Assembly: GCF_030413615.1 (NCBI RefSeq)
Contig: NZ_CP129236.1
Span: 604,001-668,000 of the forward strand
Reading direction: 5' to 3'
DNA from: Planococcus shixiaomingii
Lineage (GTDB): Bacteria; Bacillota; Bacilli; Bacillales_A; Planococcaceae
DNA: 64,000 bases
The translations under genes were made by a program, and so were the position numbers. Positions 1-9,246 of the stretch are shown here, one piece after another. The notes beneath the pieces are model-generated. The model did no database searches. It was not told the origin of the DNA and saw only the letters and a list, made by a program, of their open reading frames with translations. The first letter of the stretch is position 1. Each line of letters opens with the position of its first letter.

Positions 1-1
1 T

Positions 2-874
2 GAAGACAAAACATACGGCCTTCCATTGGAATTAAACATCGTCTCTCTTTACTACAACGAAAAAATGTTTAAAGACAACAACATTGAAGTGCCGACAACA
101 TACGAAGAATTGATCGAAGCATCAAAATCATTCCGCGAAAAAGGCATTCAGCCAGTTGCTCTAGGAAACAGAGATTCTTGGACAGGGTCCATGTGGTATA
201 TGTATTTAGCTGACCGCATCGGTGGTGCTGACACATTGAACAAAGCGATCGACCGTTCAGGAAGTTTTGAAGATCCTGCACTAGTTGAAGCAGCTAAAGA
301 AGTGCAAACTCTTGTAGACAGCGGCGTATTCGTTGATGGATTTAACGGCCTTGCTGATGAAGAAGCGAAGAGCATGTTCATGAGCGAACAAGCGCCAATG
401 TACTTGATCGCGACTTGGGATCTTCCAAACTTCACGACAAACGAAGATGTGCCGCAAGAATTCAGAGATTCAGTTAAATACATGAACTTCCCGACCGTAA
501 AAGGCAACGGCGACTTGAACAGCTTTGTCGGTGGACCTGGTGTCGGCTTGTTCGTGGCTGAAGATTCAGATGTAAAAGAAGACGCAAAAGAATTTGCAGC
601 TTACTTTGTTAAAGAGTGGGGCGAAAAAGCCGTTACTGAAGCTGGCGTAATCCCGGCAACAAAAGTGGATGCAGCATCATTGGAACTTCCACAAATGTAC
701 AAAGATATCTTGGGCGAACTTAACAACGCCAGCAACATCACATTATTCGCTGACGTACAAATGAGCCCAGGCGTAGCACAAACTCATCTTGACTCGATCC
801 AAGCACTTTTCGGAAAAGAAATGACGCCTGAAGACTTCGCGAAGAAGCACGAAGAAGCTCTTTCAAAGCAGTAA
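2..874 (+). CDS. Sugar ABC transporter substrate-binding protein (5' truncated)
   Basis: Extracellular solute-binding protein of the MalE-like family 1, which captures a sugar or oligosaccharide for the two permeases that follow. The reading frame is open to the window edge: codons before the internal TTG at 26 read EDKTYGLP, a conserved segment normally in the middle of these proteins, so the signal peptide and first lobe lie outside the window. Later signatures include YYNEKMF near the start and a family-typical FVGGPGVGLFV stretch. The stop is followed after about 90 bp by the first permease. No ATPase gene is present, as is usual for this class, which often borrows an MsmX-type ATPase. 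The substrate cannot be read from sequence; nearness to xylA only hints at a xylose-containing sugar. Confidence 0.9.
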   Translation, partial: EDKTYGLPLELNIVSLYYNEKMFKDNNIEVPTTYEELIEASKSFREKGIQPVALGNRDSWTGSMWYMYLADRIGGADTLNKAIDRSGSFEDPALVEAAKEVQTLVDSGVFVDGFNGLADEEAKSMFMSEQAPMYLIATWDLPNFTTNEDVPQEFRDSVKYMNFPTVKGNGDLNSFVGGPGVGLFVAEDSDVKEDAKEFAAYFVKEWGEKAVTEAGVIPATKVDAASLELPQMYKDILGELNNASNITLFADVQMSPGVAQTHLDSIQALFGKEMTPEDFAKKHEEALSKQ

Positions 875-966
875 AATAGCAATTGTGAAGCCAGATTAAA
901 AAAGAGGGGGACGTCCTTAATGTGGACTGTCCTCTTCTACTTTATAAGGATATGGGGTGGAATGTA

Positions 967-1845
967 ATGAACAAAGTCATGTCGAATAAACTGTTTATCG
1001 CATTTTATATTGCGCCAGCCCTGTTGATGATCACCATTTTGATTTTCATCCCGCTGATTCTTTCCGGGTATTACGGATTGATGGACTGGGACGGCATTGG
1101 TGCTAAGACATTTATTGGGCTAGAAAACTATATTGCCGGAGTCCAGGACAAACTTTTTTGGAACAGTGCCTTGCATTCGTTTTTGCTGGCGATCTTCTCG
1201 ACATTGAGCTTAGCTGTTTACCTGCTTGTATCCTTTATTTTAGCTTCAAAAATTAAAGGATCTGATTTTCTCAGAAAGATTTACTTGATTCCCATGCTTT
1301 TGTCTTCAGTGGCAATCGCGCAGCTTTGGGTGAAAATGTACAATCCATCTAATGGGATGCTGAATGCGTTTCTAAAATTAATCGGAGTGGAAAATCCGCC
1401 TTCTTGGCTGGCAAATCCGGACATCGTGCTGTATGCGATCTTCATCCCGATCTTATGGCAATATGCAGGTTTCTACATTTTGATTTACTATGCAGCATTG
1501 AAAAACATTCCAGAATCGTTGATTGAGGCGGCGAGAATCGACGGTGCATCGGCTTCACAAATTGCGCTTCGCATCAAATTGCCGCTAATCAAAGAAGTGG
1601 TCAGCGTCACGATCGTCCTGGCGATTGTCGGATCGCTGAAATACTTCGATTTGATTTATGTAATGACTGCTGGCGGACCTAACGGAGCCAGTGAAGTTAT
1701 GGCATCTTATATGTACAAATTGGCGTTCTCAAGCTATAACTTTGGCTACGGAAGCGCGATTGGGTTCTTATTGTTGATCATCACATTGATCGTGACATTT
1801 ATCATCCGCAAAGTTACAGAGACTAAAGAGAGAATCGAATATTAA
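967..1845 (+). CDS. Sugar ABC transporter permease, MalF/UgpA type
   Basis: Inner-membrane permease (292 aa) with about six hydrophobic segments and the EAA loop motif (EAARIDGASASQIALRIKLP, roughly residues 190-210) that docks the ATPase. The longer frame begins at 922, but ATG 967 sits just after a GGGGTGG ribosome site and gives the usual short cytoplasmic N-terminus MNKVMSNKLF, so I place the start there. It lies between the binding protein and the second permease in one transcription unit. Family assignment is secure; the transported sugar is unknown. Confidence 0.92.
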   Translation: MNKVMSNKLFIAFYIAPALLMITILIFIPLILSGYYGLMDWDGIGAKTFIGLENYIAGVQDKLFWNSALHSFLLAIFSTLSLAVYLLVSFILASKIKGSDFLRKIYLIPMLLSSVAIAQLWVKMYNPSNGMLNAFLKLIGVENPPSWLANPDIVLYAIFIPILWQYAGFYILIYYAALKNIPESLIEAARIDGASASQIALRIKLPLIKEVVSVTIVLAIVGSLKYFDLIYVMTAGGPNGASEVMASYMYKLAFSSYNFGYGSAIGFLLLIITLIVTFIIRKVTETKERIEY

Positions 1846-1860
1846 GAGGAGGTTTGTTTA

Positions 1861-2682
1861 ATGAAGCGCTTTGGTTATTTCTTTCTGTACCTGTCATTAA
1901 TTGCGGTAGCGTTATTCCAAATCCTTCCGCTTATTTGGCTGTTTTTCTTCTCGCTGAAAAGCAACGCGGAAATCTTTGCTGGATCGCCGTTCTCGCTGCC
2001 AACTCAATTCAGATGGGAAAACTACCAAAAAGTTTGGGATGGGGGAATCGCCACTTATTTCTTCAATAGTGTGTGGATTACGGTTGTAGCGATCATTTTA
2101 ACGGTATTATTCGCAAGCATGGCCGCATTTGCCATTACGCGCATGCGTTGGAAATTGAGCGGACTAGTTCTTGGCTTGTTTATGATCGGTTTGATGATTC
2201 CGATTCATTCGGCGTTGATTCCTCTTTACAGCATGTTCTTAAGCGTCAACTTAATCGACAATCCGTTGGCGATTGTTCTTACGTATACGGCGTATAATTT
2301 GCCGATTACGCTGATGATACTGTTAGGGTTTTATTACACATTGCCGCATGAAATTGAAGAGGCCGCAATCATTGACGGCTGTTCGGTCCACCGGATGTTC
2401 TTCCGGATCATTCTGCCGATGACCACGCCGATCATGGCAACAACGATTGTCATCAATATGATTTACAACTGGAATGAATTTGTTTTTGTTAATACGTTCA
2501 TTTCTTCGGAGAAATACAAAACGTTGACTGTCGGAATCCAAAACTTTATCGGCCAGTACATGACCGACTGGGGCGCAATCGGAGCCACGTTGATCATTAG
2601 CGTTTTGCCGATTATCATCGCCTTCATTTTCTTCAGCAACAAAGTGGTTGAAGGTATTTCTTCCAGTGCGGTTAAAGGGTAA
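1861..2682 (+). CDS. Sugar ABC transporter permease, MalG/AraQ type
   Basis: Second permease subunit (273 aa) forming the heterodimeric channel with the preceding gene. It has about six transmembrane segments and an EAA loop (EEAAIIDGCSVHRMFFRIILP, about residues 161-181). An AAGAGGAGG ribosome site precedes ATG 1861. The gap to the first permease is only 15 bp, and the gene is followed by a strong terminator, so it closes the ABC operon. Confidence 0.93.
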   Translation: MKRFGYFFLYLSLIAVALFQILPLIWLFFFSLKSNAEIFAGSPFSLPTQFRWENYQKVWDGGIATYFFNSVWITVVAIILTVLFASMAAFAITRMRWKLSGLVLGLFMIGLMIPIHSALIPLYSMFLSVNLIDNPLAIVLTYTAYNLPITLMILLGFYYTLPHEIEEAAIIDGCSVHRMFFRIILPMTTPIMATTIVINMIYNWNEFVFVNTFISSEKYKTLTVGIQNFIGQYMTDWGAIGATLIISVLPIIIAFIFFSNKVVEGISSSAVKG

Positions 2683-2693
2683 TCGATACACGA

Positions 2694-2744
2694 AAAAAGG
2701 CTTCACGTAGTAGGGGATATGCCCCTGTTGTGTGAAGCCTTTTT
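2694..2744 (+). terminator. Rho-independent terminator after the ABC operon
   Basis: Arms AAAAAGGCTTCAC and GTGAAGCCTTTTT enclose a nested GGGG/CCCC hairpin and end in a T run. The T-rich flanks on both strands would also let it serve the convergent YesL-like gene. Confidence 0.85.
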
Positions 2745-2874
2745 GTGTGGGTGTGTTGAATGGGTGAGAAGGGTTGAAAAATCGCTTTAGGCGGACGCTT
2801 TCCGCTGAAAGCGAGAAGATGCACTTTCCGGTATTTTCACCAACAAATATAAATTAGCTTTTGTATGAACCCAT

Positions 2875-3507
2875 CTATTTAGAAAAGTCCTCTACCTTGC
2901 CGCTGGCTTTATTGGCTTTATTAAACGCATGCAAAGCGAACCACATGGTGATGAATGCATAGGCGCTTCCGCCGAATATGACGAGCAGTGCAGGGAGGAA
3001 GCTCATGAGAAAATAAAGCGGCGCCATGGTCAGGAGGATCAATATATTATTGATCGGGTTGATCAGCATAAGCAGAAATGCATTTTTGATGACGCTTCGC
3101 ACTTTAATGTCGTAATGGACGAAACTTGGGAAAAGGTAAAACAAAAATAATACGTTTAGCAGCATAAAGGCGAACAGGGGGATGTATGTCCACGAGACCA
3201 GTTCAGTGCTGCTTTGTATATAGAAGATATCGAGCGCGATCAGCAAACCAATGAGAGCGACAAACAAGCCGAGCCGGTTGCTTTTCCAAAAATCGGTTCG
3301 GTAATAATTCCAGAACGTTTGAAGCACCGGTTTGTCTGTATTGCCTTTCAGCCACTCCCGGCTAACAGCGAACATGGCGGTAGTCGACGGAAAAAAGCCG
3401 AATAGGATTCCACCAGCTAGTGTGAAAACAATCCATAGTAAGTTCAAATAAGCGAAGCGGGTGATCCATTCTAATGCCGCATAAATAATGCTGCTCATAG
3501 CATTCAT
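2875..3507 (-). CDS. YesL/DUF624 family membrane protein
   Basis: Integral membrane protein of 210 aa with several hydrophobic segments. The N-terminal part MNAMSSIIYAALEWITRFAY followed by NLLWIVFTLAGG is typical of the YesL (DUF624) family, whose members regularly neighbour carbohydrate ABC transporters but whose biochemical role is not established. The frame stays open to 3618, but the ATG at 3507 has an AAGGACGG ribosome site and gives the family's usual length. It is convergent with the ABC operon and divergent from xylA, sharing a 266-bp intergenic region with it. Confidence 0.85.
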   Translation of the reverse strand: MNAMSSIIYAALEWITRFAYLNLLWIVFTLAGGILFGFFPSTTAMFAVSREWLKGNTDKPVLQTFWNYYRTDFWKSNRLGLFVALIGLLIALDIFYIQSSTELVSWTYIPLFAFMLLNVLFLFYLFPSFVHYDIKVRSVIKNAFLLMLINPINNILILLTMAPLYFLMSFLPALLVIFGGSAYAFITMWFALHAFNKANKASGKVEDFSK

Positions 3508-3648
3508 AAAAAGTACCGTCCTTGCTGTTGTTTTTATCGGTATCCCGAAGTAAAAAGATATAGAGTTTCTCAAAGCATACACCAAGTTACCGGAAAAGTT
3601 GACTCTTTTTGCAGCCAAAGTTGCCTTTTGTAAATTAATTATAAAACT

Positions 3649-3673
3649 TTGTTCAACTAATAGACAAACTAAC
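3649..3673 (+). promoter_or_regulatory. Possible XylR operator at the xylA promoter
   Basis: TTTGTT, nine bases, then GACAAACTAAC: on the reverse strand this reads GTTAGTTTGT with an AACAAA half, resembling the B. subtilis XylR site (TTAGTTTGTT with inverted AACAAACTAA), although the spacer is longer than usual. It overlaps the -35 element of the xylA promoter. No xylR gene is in the window. Confidence 0.45.
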
Positions 3674-3689
3674 GGTATGTTGTTATAGT
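3661..3689 (+). promoter_or_regulatory. Sigma-A promoter of xylA-xylB-AKR
   Basis: -35 TAGACA at 3661-3666 and -10 TATAGT at 3684-3689, separated by exactly 17 bp, 85 bp upstream of the xylA start. The nagP promoter further on uses the same pair of hexamers. Confidence 0.65.
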
Positions 3690-3773
3690 TTAGTTGTAAG
3701 CCTTTACATTCGTATATTTTTTGATTTCTACATATTTACCAATAGCCCAAACAATTTTAGGAGGCAGAAAACT

Positions 3774-5108
3774 ATGGTTTATTTCCAGAATATTGACAAA
3801 GTTAAATTTGAAGGCGCCACATCAAAAAATCCTTACGCATTTAAATTTTATAACCCGGAAGAAAAAGTCGGGGGCAAAACGATGGAAGAAATTCTGCGCT
3901 ATGCAGTGTCTTACTGGCATACGTTTACGATGGACGGTTCAGATCCATTTGGTGCGGGCACAATGCAGCGTTCATGGGATAAGTTTAGCGAAATGGATTT
4001 GGCGAAAGCGCGCGTAGAAGCTTCATTTGAATTTTACGATAAAATGGACGTTCCGTTTTTCTGCTTCCATGATTCAGATATTGCACCTGAAGGCAGCAAT
4101 CTACGAGAATCCAACCAAAACCTGGATGCAATCGTCAGCATGATCAAAGATTATTCGAAAGACAGCAAAGCGAAATTGCTTTGGAACACAGCGAACAACT
4201 TTACGCATCCGCGCTTTGTCCACGGTGCTGCAACTTCAAGCAACGCAGATGTCTTTGCCTATTCCGCAGCAAAAGTGAAGAAAGGCTTGGAGATCGGGAA
4301 AGAACTTGGCGCTCAAAACTATGTGTTCTGGGGTGGCCGTGAAGGCTACGAAACCCTTTTGAACACAAACATGAAATTGGAACTGGACAACTTGGGCCGC
4401 TTCTATCACATGGCGGTTGAGTATGCGAAAGAAATCGGCTTTGACGCTCAGTTCTTGATCGAGCCAAAACCAAAAGAGCCGACAACTCATCAATACGACT
4501 ACGACGTAGCGACAGCTCACGCGTTTCTGCAAAACTACGGCCTTGCAGACCAGTTCAAGTTCAATATCGAAGCGAACCATGCAACGCTTGCTGGTCACAC
4601 ATTCGAGCACGAACTTCACTATGCGCGCATCAACAACATGCTTGGATCGGTTGACGCCAACCAAGGCGATCCACTGCTCGGCTGGGATACGGATGAATTC
4701 CCGACAGACCTTTGGACAACGACGCTTGCGATGTACGAAATTCTTCAAAACGGCGGTCTTGGCCGCGGAGGATTGAACTTCGACGCGAAAGTGCGCCGCG
4801 GATCGTTTGCTCCGGAGGATTTGTTCCATGCACATATCGCCGGTATGGATTCGTTTGCAGTAGGTTTGCGCGTTGCCCAAAACTTGATCGACGACAAAGT
4901 TCTGGAAAATGTTTTGAATGAGCGCTACCAAACTTACACAGAAGGCATCGGCCTTGATATCGTTTCCGGCAATACGGACTTCCACAAACTTGAGCAGTAC
5001 GCGTTGGGCTTGACGGATATCAAGCAAACATCCGGCCGTCTGGAGTTAATCAAATCAACGATCAACCAGTATTTATTGCAAGCATTCGCAACGGTAAACG
5101 TAAGATAG
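3774..5108 (+). CDS. xylA: Xylose isomerase
   Basis: Converts D-xylose to D-xylulose in the cytoplasm with two divalent metal ions. The 444-aa protein is full length for class II enzymes. Visible signatures: catalytic His99 in the FCFHDSD segment, GGREGYE at about 187-193, IEPKPKEP with metal-ligand Glu230, and [10 protein letters not shown] at about 266-275, followed by GSVDAN and the WDTDEFP metal-binding segment near 304-310. AGGAGG lies 9 bp before ATG 3774. xylB follows after 29 bp, so the pair makes xylulose-5-phosphate for the pentose phosphate pathway. Likely repressed by a XylR acting at the upstream site. Confidence 0.98.
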   Translation: MVYFQNIDKVKFEGATSKNPYAFKFYNPEEKVGGKTMEEILRYAVSYWHTFTMDGSDPFGAGTMQRSWDKFSEMDLAKARVEASFEFYDKMDVPFFCFHDSDIAPEGSNLRESNQNLDAIVSMIKDYSKDSKAKLLWNTANNFTHPRFVHGAATSSNADVFAYSAAKVKKGLEIGKELGAQNYVFWGGREGYETLLNTNMKLELDNLGRFYHMAVEYAKEIGFDAQFLIEPKPKEPTTHQYDYDVATAHAFLQNYGLADQFKFNIEANHATLAGHTFEHELHYARINNMLGSVDANQGDPLLGWDTDEFPTDLWTTTLAMYEILQNGGLGRGGLNFDAKVRRGSFAPEDLFHAHIAGMDSFAVGLRVAQNLIDDKVLENVLNERYQTYTEGIGLDIVSGNTDFHKLEQYALGLTDIKQTSGRLELIKSTINQYLLQAFATVNVR

Positions 5109-5137
5109 TCGAAGTTCTTTAAGGTAGGAGTGTCGTT

Positions 5138-6637
5138 ATGAAGTATGTAGTTGGGGTGGACTTGGGAACAAGTGCAGTAAAAATCCTGCTCGTGGACAAG
5201 CAGGGCAACGTCGTCAAAAGCGTTTCGAAGCCGTATCCGCTGATCCAGGAAAAAACAGGCTACAGCGAACAAAATCCGCAAGATTGGGTAGATCAAACAA
5301 CTTTCGGGCTGGTTGATTTGCTGAAGGATTTCGACGGCGACGTCAATGATATTGAAGGCATCAGTTTTTCAGGGCAGATGCACGGGCTTGTGCTGCTGGA
5401 TGAACAGAACGAAGTGCTGCGTCCGGCGATTCTTTGGAATGACACGCGGACCACACTTCAATGCCAGCAGATTTATGATGTAGTTGGCGAAAAGCGGCTG
5501 CTTGAGATCACCAAGAATCCGGCACTTGAAGGCTTTACATTGCCGAAGATTCTTTGGGTCAGACAATTTGAGCCGGAAATTTTCAGCAGGGTTAAAACCT
5601 TTGTGTTGCCAAAAGATTACTTGCGGTATAAACTGACAGGCCAGCTTCAGATGGAATATTCCGATGCAGCGGGTACTTTGCTTCTTGATGTCAGCAACAA
5701 AGAATGGAGCACGGAATTGTGTGGCTTGCTCGAGTTAGATTCGTCGCTTTGCCCGCCGCTCATTGGTTCGCATGAGGAAGTCGGGACGGTGACTGCTGAA
5801 TTTGCGGCGGCTTCCGGCCTTTCGCCCTCAACGCGCGTCTTTGCTGGCGGAGCCGACAATGCATGCGGCGCAATCGGTGCCGGGATTTTGGAAGATGGCA
5901 AAACGCTTTGCAGCATCGGTACGTCCGGCGTCGTATTGTCGTACGAAGCAAGCGAAGACAAAGACTTTGGCGGCAAAGTTCATTACTTTAACCATGGTGC
6001 TCCGGATGCCTTTTACACGATGGGTGTCACGCTTGCAGCCGGTTACAGTTTGACGTGGTTCAAAGAGACGTTCACGCCAGATGAATCGTTTGATAGTTTG
6101 TTGGCTGAGATTGGGACAGTGCCTGCCGGCTCGAACGGCTTGTTGTTCACGCCTTATTTGGTGGGCGAGCGGACGCCGCATGCAGATGCAGCGATCCGCG
6201 CCAGCTTTATCGGGATGGACAGCTCCCACCGCAGAAAAGACTTTGCCCGTGCGGTTTTAGAAGGCATTACCTTTTCGTTGAACGAATCGATTGAGATCTT
6301 CCGCCAAAATGGTAAAAAGATCGATATCATCGTGTCAATCGGCGGCGGTGCGTTAAATGAAGACTGGCTCCAAATGCAGGCGGATATTTTCAATGCCAAC
6401 ATTGTCCGGCTGACGAGCGAACAAGGTCCGGGCATGGGAGCGGCGATGTTGGCTGCTTACGGATGTGGCTGGTTTGATTCGTTAAAAGCATGCGCAGATG
6501 CGTTTTTGCAGGAAGACAAGCAGTTCCAGCCGAATGAAGAAGCTGCGGCAGTTTACAAAAAAATGTTTGCTGTTTACCAGGAAATTTATGGACAAACGAA
6601 AGAATTGAATCAAAAACTTTTGGAATTCCGTAAATAA
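5138..6637 (+). CDS. xylB: Xylulokinase
   Basis: FGGY-family kinase that phosphorylates D-xylulose to xylulose-5-phosphate. At 499 aa it matches the family. The N-terminal phosphate-binding motif GVDLGTSAVK is at residues 5-14, the family's MHGLVLLD substrate segment is near residue 81, GGADNACGAIGAG marks the start of the second actin-like lobe, and SIGGGALNEDWLQMQADIF is the C-terminal FGGY signature. It is co-transcribed with xylA and ends at a clear terminator. Confidence 0.97.
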   Translation: MKYVVGVDLGTSAVKILLVDKQGNVVKSVSKPYPLIQEKTGYSEQNPQDWVDQTTFGLVDLLKDFDGDVNDIEGISFSGQMHGLVLLDEQNEVLRPAILWNDTRTTLQCQQIYDVVGEKRLLEITKNPALEGFTLPKILWVRQFEPEIFSRVKTFVLPKDYLRYKLTGQLQMEYSDAAGTLLLDVSNKEWSTELCGLLELDSSLCPPLIGSHEEVGTVTAEFAAASGLSPSTRVFAGGADNACGAIGAGILEDGKTLCSIGTSGVVLSYEASEDKDFGGKVHYFNHGAPDAFYTMGVTLAAGYSLTWFKETFTPDESFDSLLAEIGTVPAGSNGLLFTPYLVGERTPHADAAIRASFIGMDSSHRRKDFARAVLEGITFSLNESIEIFRQNGKKIDIIVSIGGGALNEDWLQMQADIFNANIVRLTSEQGPGMGAAMLAAYGCGWFDSLKACADAFLQEDKQFQPNEEAAAVYKKMFAVYQEIYGQTKELNQKLLEFRK

Positions 6638-6649
6638 GGATATAGAAGA

Positions 6650-6678
6650 AGAGCCTCAACCTATTGTTGAGGCTCTTT
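6650..6678 (+). terminator. Terminator after xylB
   Basis: Perfect 11-bp arms AGAGCCTCAAC and GTTGAGGCTCT with a 5-base loop, followed by only three T. It probably reduces rather than abolishes read-through into the aldo/keto reductase gene. Confidence 0.75.
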
Positions 6679-6724
6679 ACTAATAGGAAGAGATTATAAA
6701 AATTTAGTTAGCGGGGTGCGGAAA

Positions 6725-7708
6725 ATGGAATATCGCCAAATTGGCAAGACGGATTTGAAGGTAAGTGAATTAAGTTTTGGCACGTGGGCAATTGGTGGTT
6801 CGTGGGGTTCGACAGACGATCAGGAATCGCTGCGGGCATTGGATTATGCGATGGACAACGGCGTCAACTTTTTTGATACGGCGGATGTATACGGAGATGG
6901 CCATGCGGAAGAATTGCTGGCAAAAGCGACAAAAGGGAAGCATTCGGAAATTCATATCGCGACAAAGTTTTGCCGGGCTGGGGACATCTATGATCCTGCC
7001 ACTTATTCACTTGAGAGTGTAACGAAATACGCAGAGGACAGCTTAAGACGGCTAGGCCGTGAAAGGATCGATTTGTTCCAGATCCACTGCCCGCCGATTG
7101 AGATTTTGCGGGATGGCCAGGTGTTCGACGTGTTGAACCGCTTAAAAGAACAAGGGAAAATCCGCTATTACGGCGTCAGCGTTGAAACGGTGGAAGAAGG
7201 TATGTTGTGCTTGGAAAACCCGGACATCAGCAGCCTACAAGTGATTTTTAACATGTTCCGCCAAAAGCCGCTGGAAGAATTGTTCCCGAAAGCCCAAGAA
7301 AAAGGCGTAGGCATTTTGGCGCGCGTTCCGTTGGCAAGCGGCTTGCTGACAGGGAAATTCAAAGTCGATTCGCAGTTTGAAGAAGACGACCACCGCAATT
7401 TTAACCGTGACGGTGCCGCTTTCAACGTCGGTGAAACGTTTGCTGGATTGGAATTTAGTAAAGGCGTTGAGCTGAGCGACAAATTGGCTTGGATTGAAGA
7501 AAAACGAGGAAATCGCACACGTGCTGCGCTGAAGTGGATTTTGGAGCATGACGCTATTTCCACTGTCATCCCGGGATTCAAAAATGTGAAGCAAGTGGAA
7601 GACAATCTCCAGGCATTGAACGCAGCGCCTTTTTCAGAAGAAGAGCTGGCGCGTTTAGAGCAATTCTATGTGAGTGAAGTGCGTTCGGAGATTCGCGGGC
7701 CTTATTAA
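6725..7708 (+). CDS. Aldo/keto reductase
   Basis: NADP-dependent oxidoreductase of the AKR superfamily, 327 aa. Visible features: GTWAIGGSWG, the catalytic FFDTADVYGDG segment (Asp and Tyr of the tetrad), a later Lys in ATKF and His in FQIHCPP, and the C-terminal cofactor region TVIPGFKNVKQVEDN. A GTG at 6716 is in frame, but ATG 6725 follows a GGGGTGCGG site and matches the family start MEYRQIG. Its position behind xylAB suggests a role with pentoses or other aldoses, but the substrate is not deducible. Confidence 0.9.
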   Translation: MEYRQIGKTDLKVSELSFGTWAIGGSWGSTDDQESLRALDYAMDNGVNFFDTADVYGDGHAEELLAKATKGKHSEIHIATKFCRAGDIYDPATYSLESVTKYAEDSLRRLGRERIDLFQIHCPPIEILRDGQVFDVLNRLKEQGKIRYYGVSVETVEEGMLCLENPDISSLQVIFNMFRQKPLEELFPKAQEKGVGILARVPLASGLLTGKFKVDSQFEEDDHRNFNRDGAAFNVGETFAGLEFSKGVELSDKLAWIEEKRGNRTRAALKWILEHDAISTVIPGFKNVKQVEDNLQALNAAPFSEEELARLEQFYVSEVRSEIRGPY

Positions 7709-7733
7709 GATAAAAAAATATTTGAAATAGACT

Positions 7734-7764
7734 AGGCTGACTCAATACTGAGTCAGCCTTTTTT
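7734..7764 (+). terminator. Terminator after the aldo/keto reductase
   Basis: Arms AGGCTGACTCA and TGAGTCAGCCT, 4-base loop, then six T. Confidence 0.9.
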
Positions 7765-8158
7765 ATGTTGGGGAGAGTGGGAAGTTGGTAAGAAACGGAA
7801 GGGTGCAGAAAAGTATCAGTATAAGCTTCAGCAACCTGATCACCGCTCCACCAGTGGCGTTAGCCGGTTTGAAAGGCAGTCCGCCTTGGCGGACTGTTTC
7901 CATATAATCTTTTGGTTTTGTTTTTGGGGGACTTTTCATAGTTCATGTAGAATTGGGGAAACTTCATGAAGAAAGCTTGGTTCGTCATGTAAGAGCCCGA
8001 AAACTTCATGTAGAAAATCGAAAAGTCCATGTAAGGATCTCAAAACTTCATGAAGAAAATTCTGGAAGCTCTCCAAAGCGCCTCCATTTTTTATTTCCAG
8101 CAGGAGTGTTAAACTTAGACTGACATTTACTGTATTCAAACAACGAGCTTGTACATCT
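7765..8158. other. Intergenic region with hairpin and repeat array
   Basis: No gene is supported here. It holds a perfect 9-bp inverted repeat (CAGTCCGCC/GGCGGACTG, 7877-7896, 2-base loop) with no T run, and the six-unit 21-bp array listed separately. The last ~90 bases before the monooxygenase gene contain its ribosome site and presumably its promoter, which I could not place confidently. Confidence 0.6.
7940..8060. repeat. 21-bp tandem-phased repeat array, 6 units
   Basis: CATG cores begin at 7944, 7965, 7986, 8007, 8028 and 8049, exactly 21 bp apart. The approximate unit is AAACTTCATGNAGAAA plus a variable 5-base part. Units alternate between GTAGA, GAAGA and GTAAG after the core. A second set with the same period and core lies just downstream of the next gene at 9175-9217. 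The array reads as an open frame on the minus strand only because 21 is a multiple of three. Confidence 0.85.
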
Positions 8159-8170
8159 AGGAGGAAAATT

Positions 8171-9169
8171 ATGTTGGCGTTGAATATTTTGGATTATTCC
8201 CCGATCGATGAAGGGGCGACAGCGAGAGAGGCGCTGCTGCAAACGACGCAGCTGGCGCAACGGGCAGAGGCTCTCGGCTATCATCGTTTTTGGGTGGCGG
8301 AGCATCATCAGGTGTTTTCGGTCGCGGGCAGTACGCCGGAAATGCTGATGATGCATTTGGCGACTTCGACGAAGACAATCCGCATCGGGTCCGGCGGTGT
8401 GATGCTGCCGCATTACAGTCCATATAAAGTGGCGGAGAACTTCCGCATGCTTGAGGCGCTTCATCCGAATCGAATCGATCTTGGCATCGGCCGGTCGCGT
8501 AGCTACCGTATCGTGAACCAGGCGCTCAATGAATCAAAAGGGATAAAGGTTTCCTACGAACAGCAAATACAGGATCTGCAAAAGTACTTTACCGACGATA
8601 AAACGACGGAGCATCGTTTTCAGGAATTGATTGCCACACCGATTACGGAAACGGCGCCGGAGCTATGGCTGCTCGGAACTGGGGGAGAAAGTGCGGAAAT
8701 CGCTGCAGCGAACGGCATGGCGTTTTCTTATGCGCATTTTGCGAAACCATCCATAGCAGGTGTTGAAGCTATCGATTCTTATCGGAAGCAGTTTCAGCCG
8801 TCTAAGTTGATGGATAAGCCGAAAGTGATGGTCGCGGTTTTTGCGGTTGTCACGGAAACCGCCGAGCAAGCGGAAGAGATAGCAAAGGCTTTCGATTTGT
8901 GGCTGTTGTTTATAGAGTCAGCCACACCGCCGCCGTATTACCCATCTATCGAGACGGCGGAAAAGCGCGGCTTCAGTGCGTCCGAGCAAGAAAAAGTGAA
9001 GCACAACCGAAGACGGATGATTGTTGGAGATGCTGAATATGTAAAGGCCGAAATCGAAAAAATTGCAGCACGGTTTAAAGCGGATGAAATCACCATCATT
9101 CCAAGCATTTCTGGAGCGGACAACCGGATGAAAGAGATCGAGCTGTTGGCAAAAGCTTTTAACCTATAA
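8171..9169 (+). CDS. LLM-class flavin-dependent oxidoreductase
   Basis: Bacterial-luciferase-like monooxygenase of 332 aa, a TIM-barrel enzyme using reduced flavin (FMN or F420; in Bacillales normally FMN). Family features: the N-terminal LDYSPIDEG strand, FWVAEHH at about residues 40-46, IRIGSGGVMLPHYSPYKVAE at about 76-95, and the DLGIGRS segment. AGGAGGAAAATT precedes ATG 8171. It appears to be a single-gene unit, bracketed by related 21-bp repeats and closed by a terminator. The substrate is unknown. Confidence 0.9.
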   Translation: MLALNILDYSPIDEGATAREALLQTTQLAQRAEALGYHRFWVAEHHQVFSVAGSTPEMLMMHLATSTKTIRIGSGGVMLPHYSPYKVAENFRMLEALHPNRIDLGIGRSRSYRIVNQALNESKGIKVSYEQQIQDLQKYFTDDKTTEHRFQELIATPITETAPELWLLGTGGESAEIAAANGMAFSYAHFAKPSIAGVEAIDSYRKQFQPSKLMDKPKVMVAVFAVVTETAEQAEEIAKAFDLWLLFIESATPPPYYPSIETAEKRGFSASEQEKVKHNRRRMIVGDAEYVKAEIEKIAARFKADEITIIPSISGADNRMKEIELLAKAFNL

Positions 9170-9171
9170 GT

Positions 9172-9232
9172 TGTCATGTAAGAATCAGAAAAGCTCATGT
9201 GGAAACCTGAAAACTTCATGAAGAAAAATCGC
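9172..9232. repeat. 21-bp repeat array, 3 units
   Basis: CATG cores at 9175, 9196 and 9217, 21 bp apart, with the same TTCATG(T/A)AGAAA/TAAGAA context as the six-unit array upstream of the gene. Together the two arrays flank the monooxygenase gene. Confidence 0.8.
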
Positions 9233-9246
9233 TATTTTTTCTCCAT

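Noticed and set aside
2781..2830. cre box in AGGCGGACGCTTTCCGCTGA region
   Set aside because: The match to the consensus is poor and no promoter is nearby; the phrase looks more like an intergenic repeat fragment.
4236..5027. Minus-strand open frame of 263 codons inside xylA
   Set aside because: Antisense shadow of a clear xylose isomerase gene; no ribosome site and no recognisable motif.
7940..8060. CRISPR array
   Set aside because: Units are 21 bp without separate spacers of constant length, cores vary, and no cas genes are present.
7936..8139. Minus-strand frame with heptad repeats FLHEV..LLHD
   Set aside because: It is the 21-bp DNA repeat read in frame; any 21-bp array yields a 7-residue repeat. 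No ribosome site or sensible protein ends.
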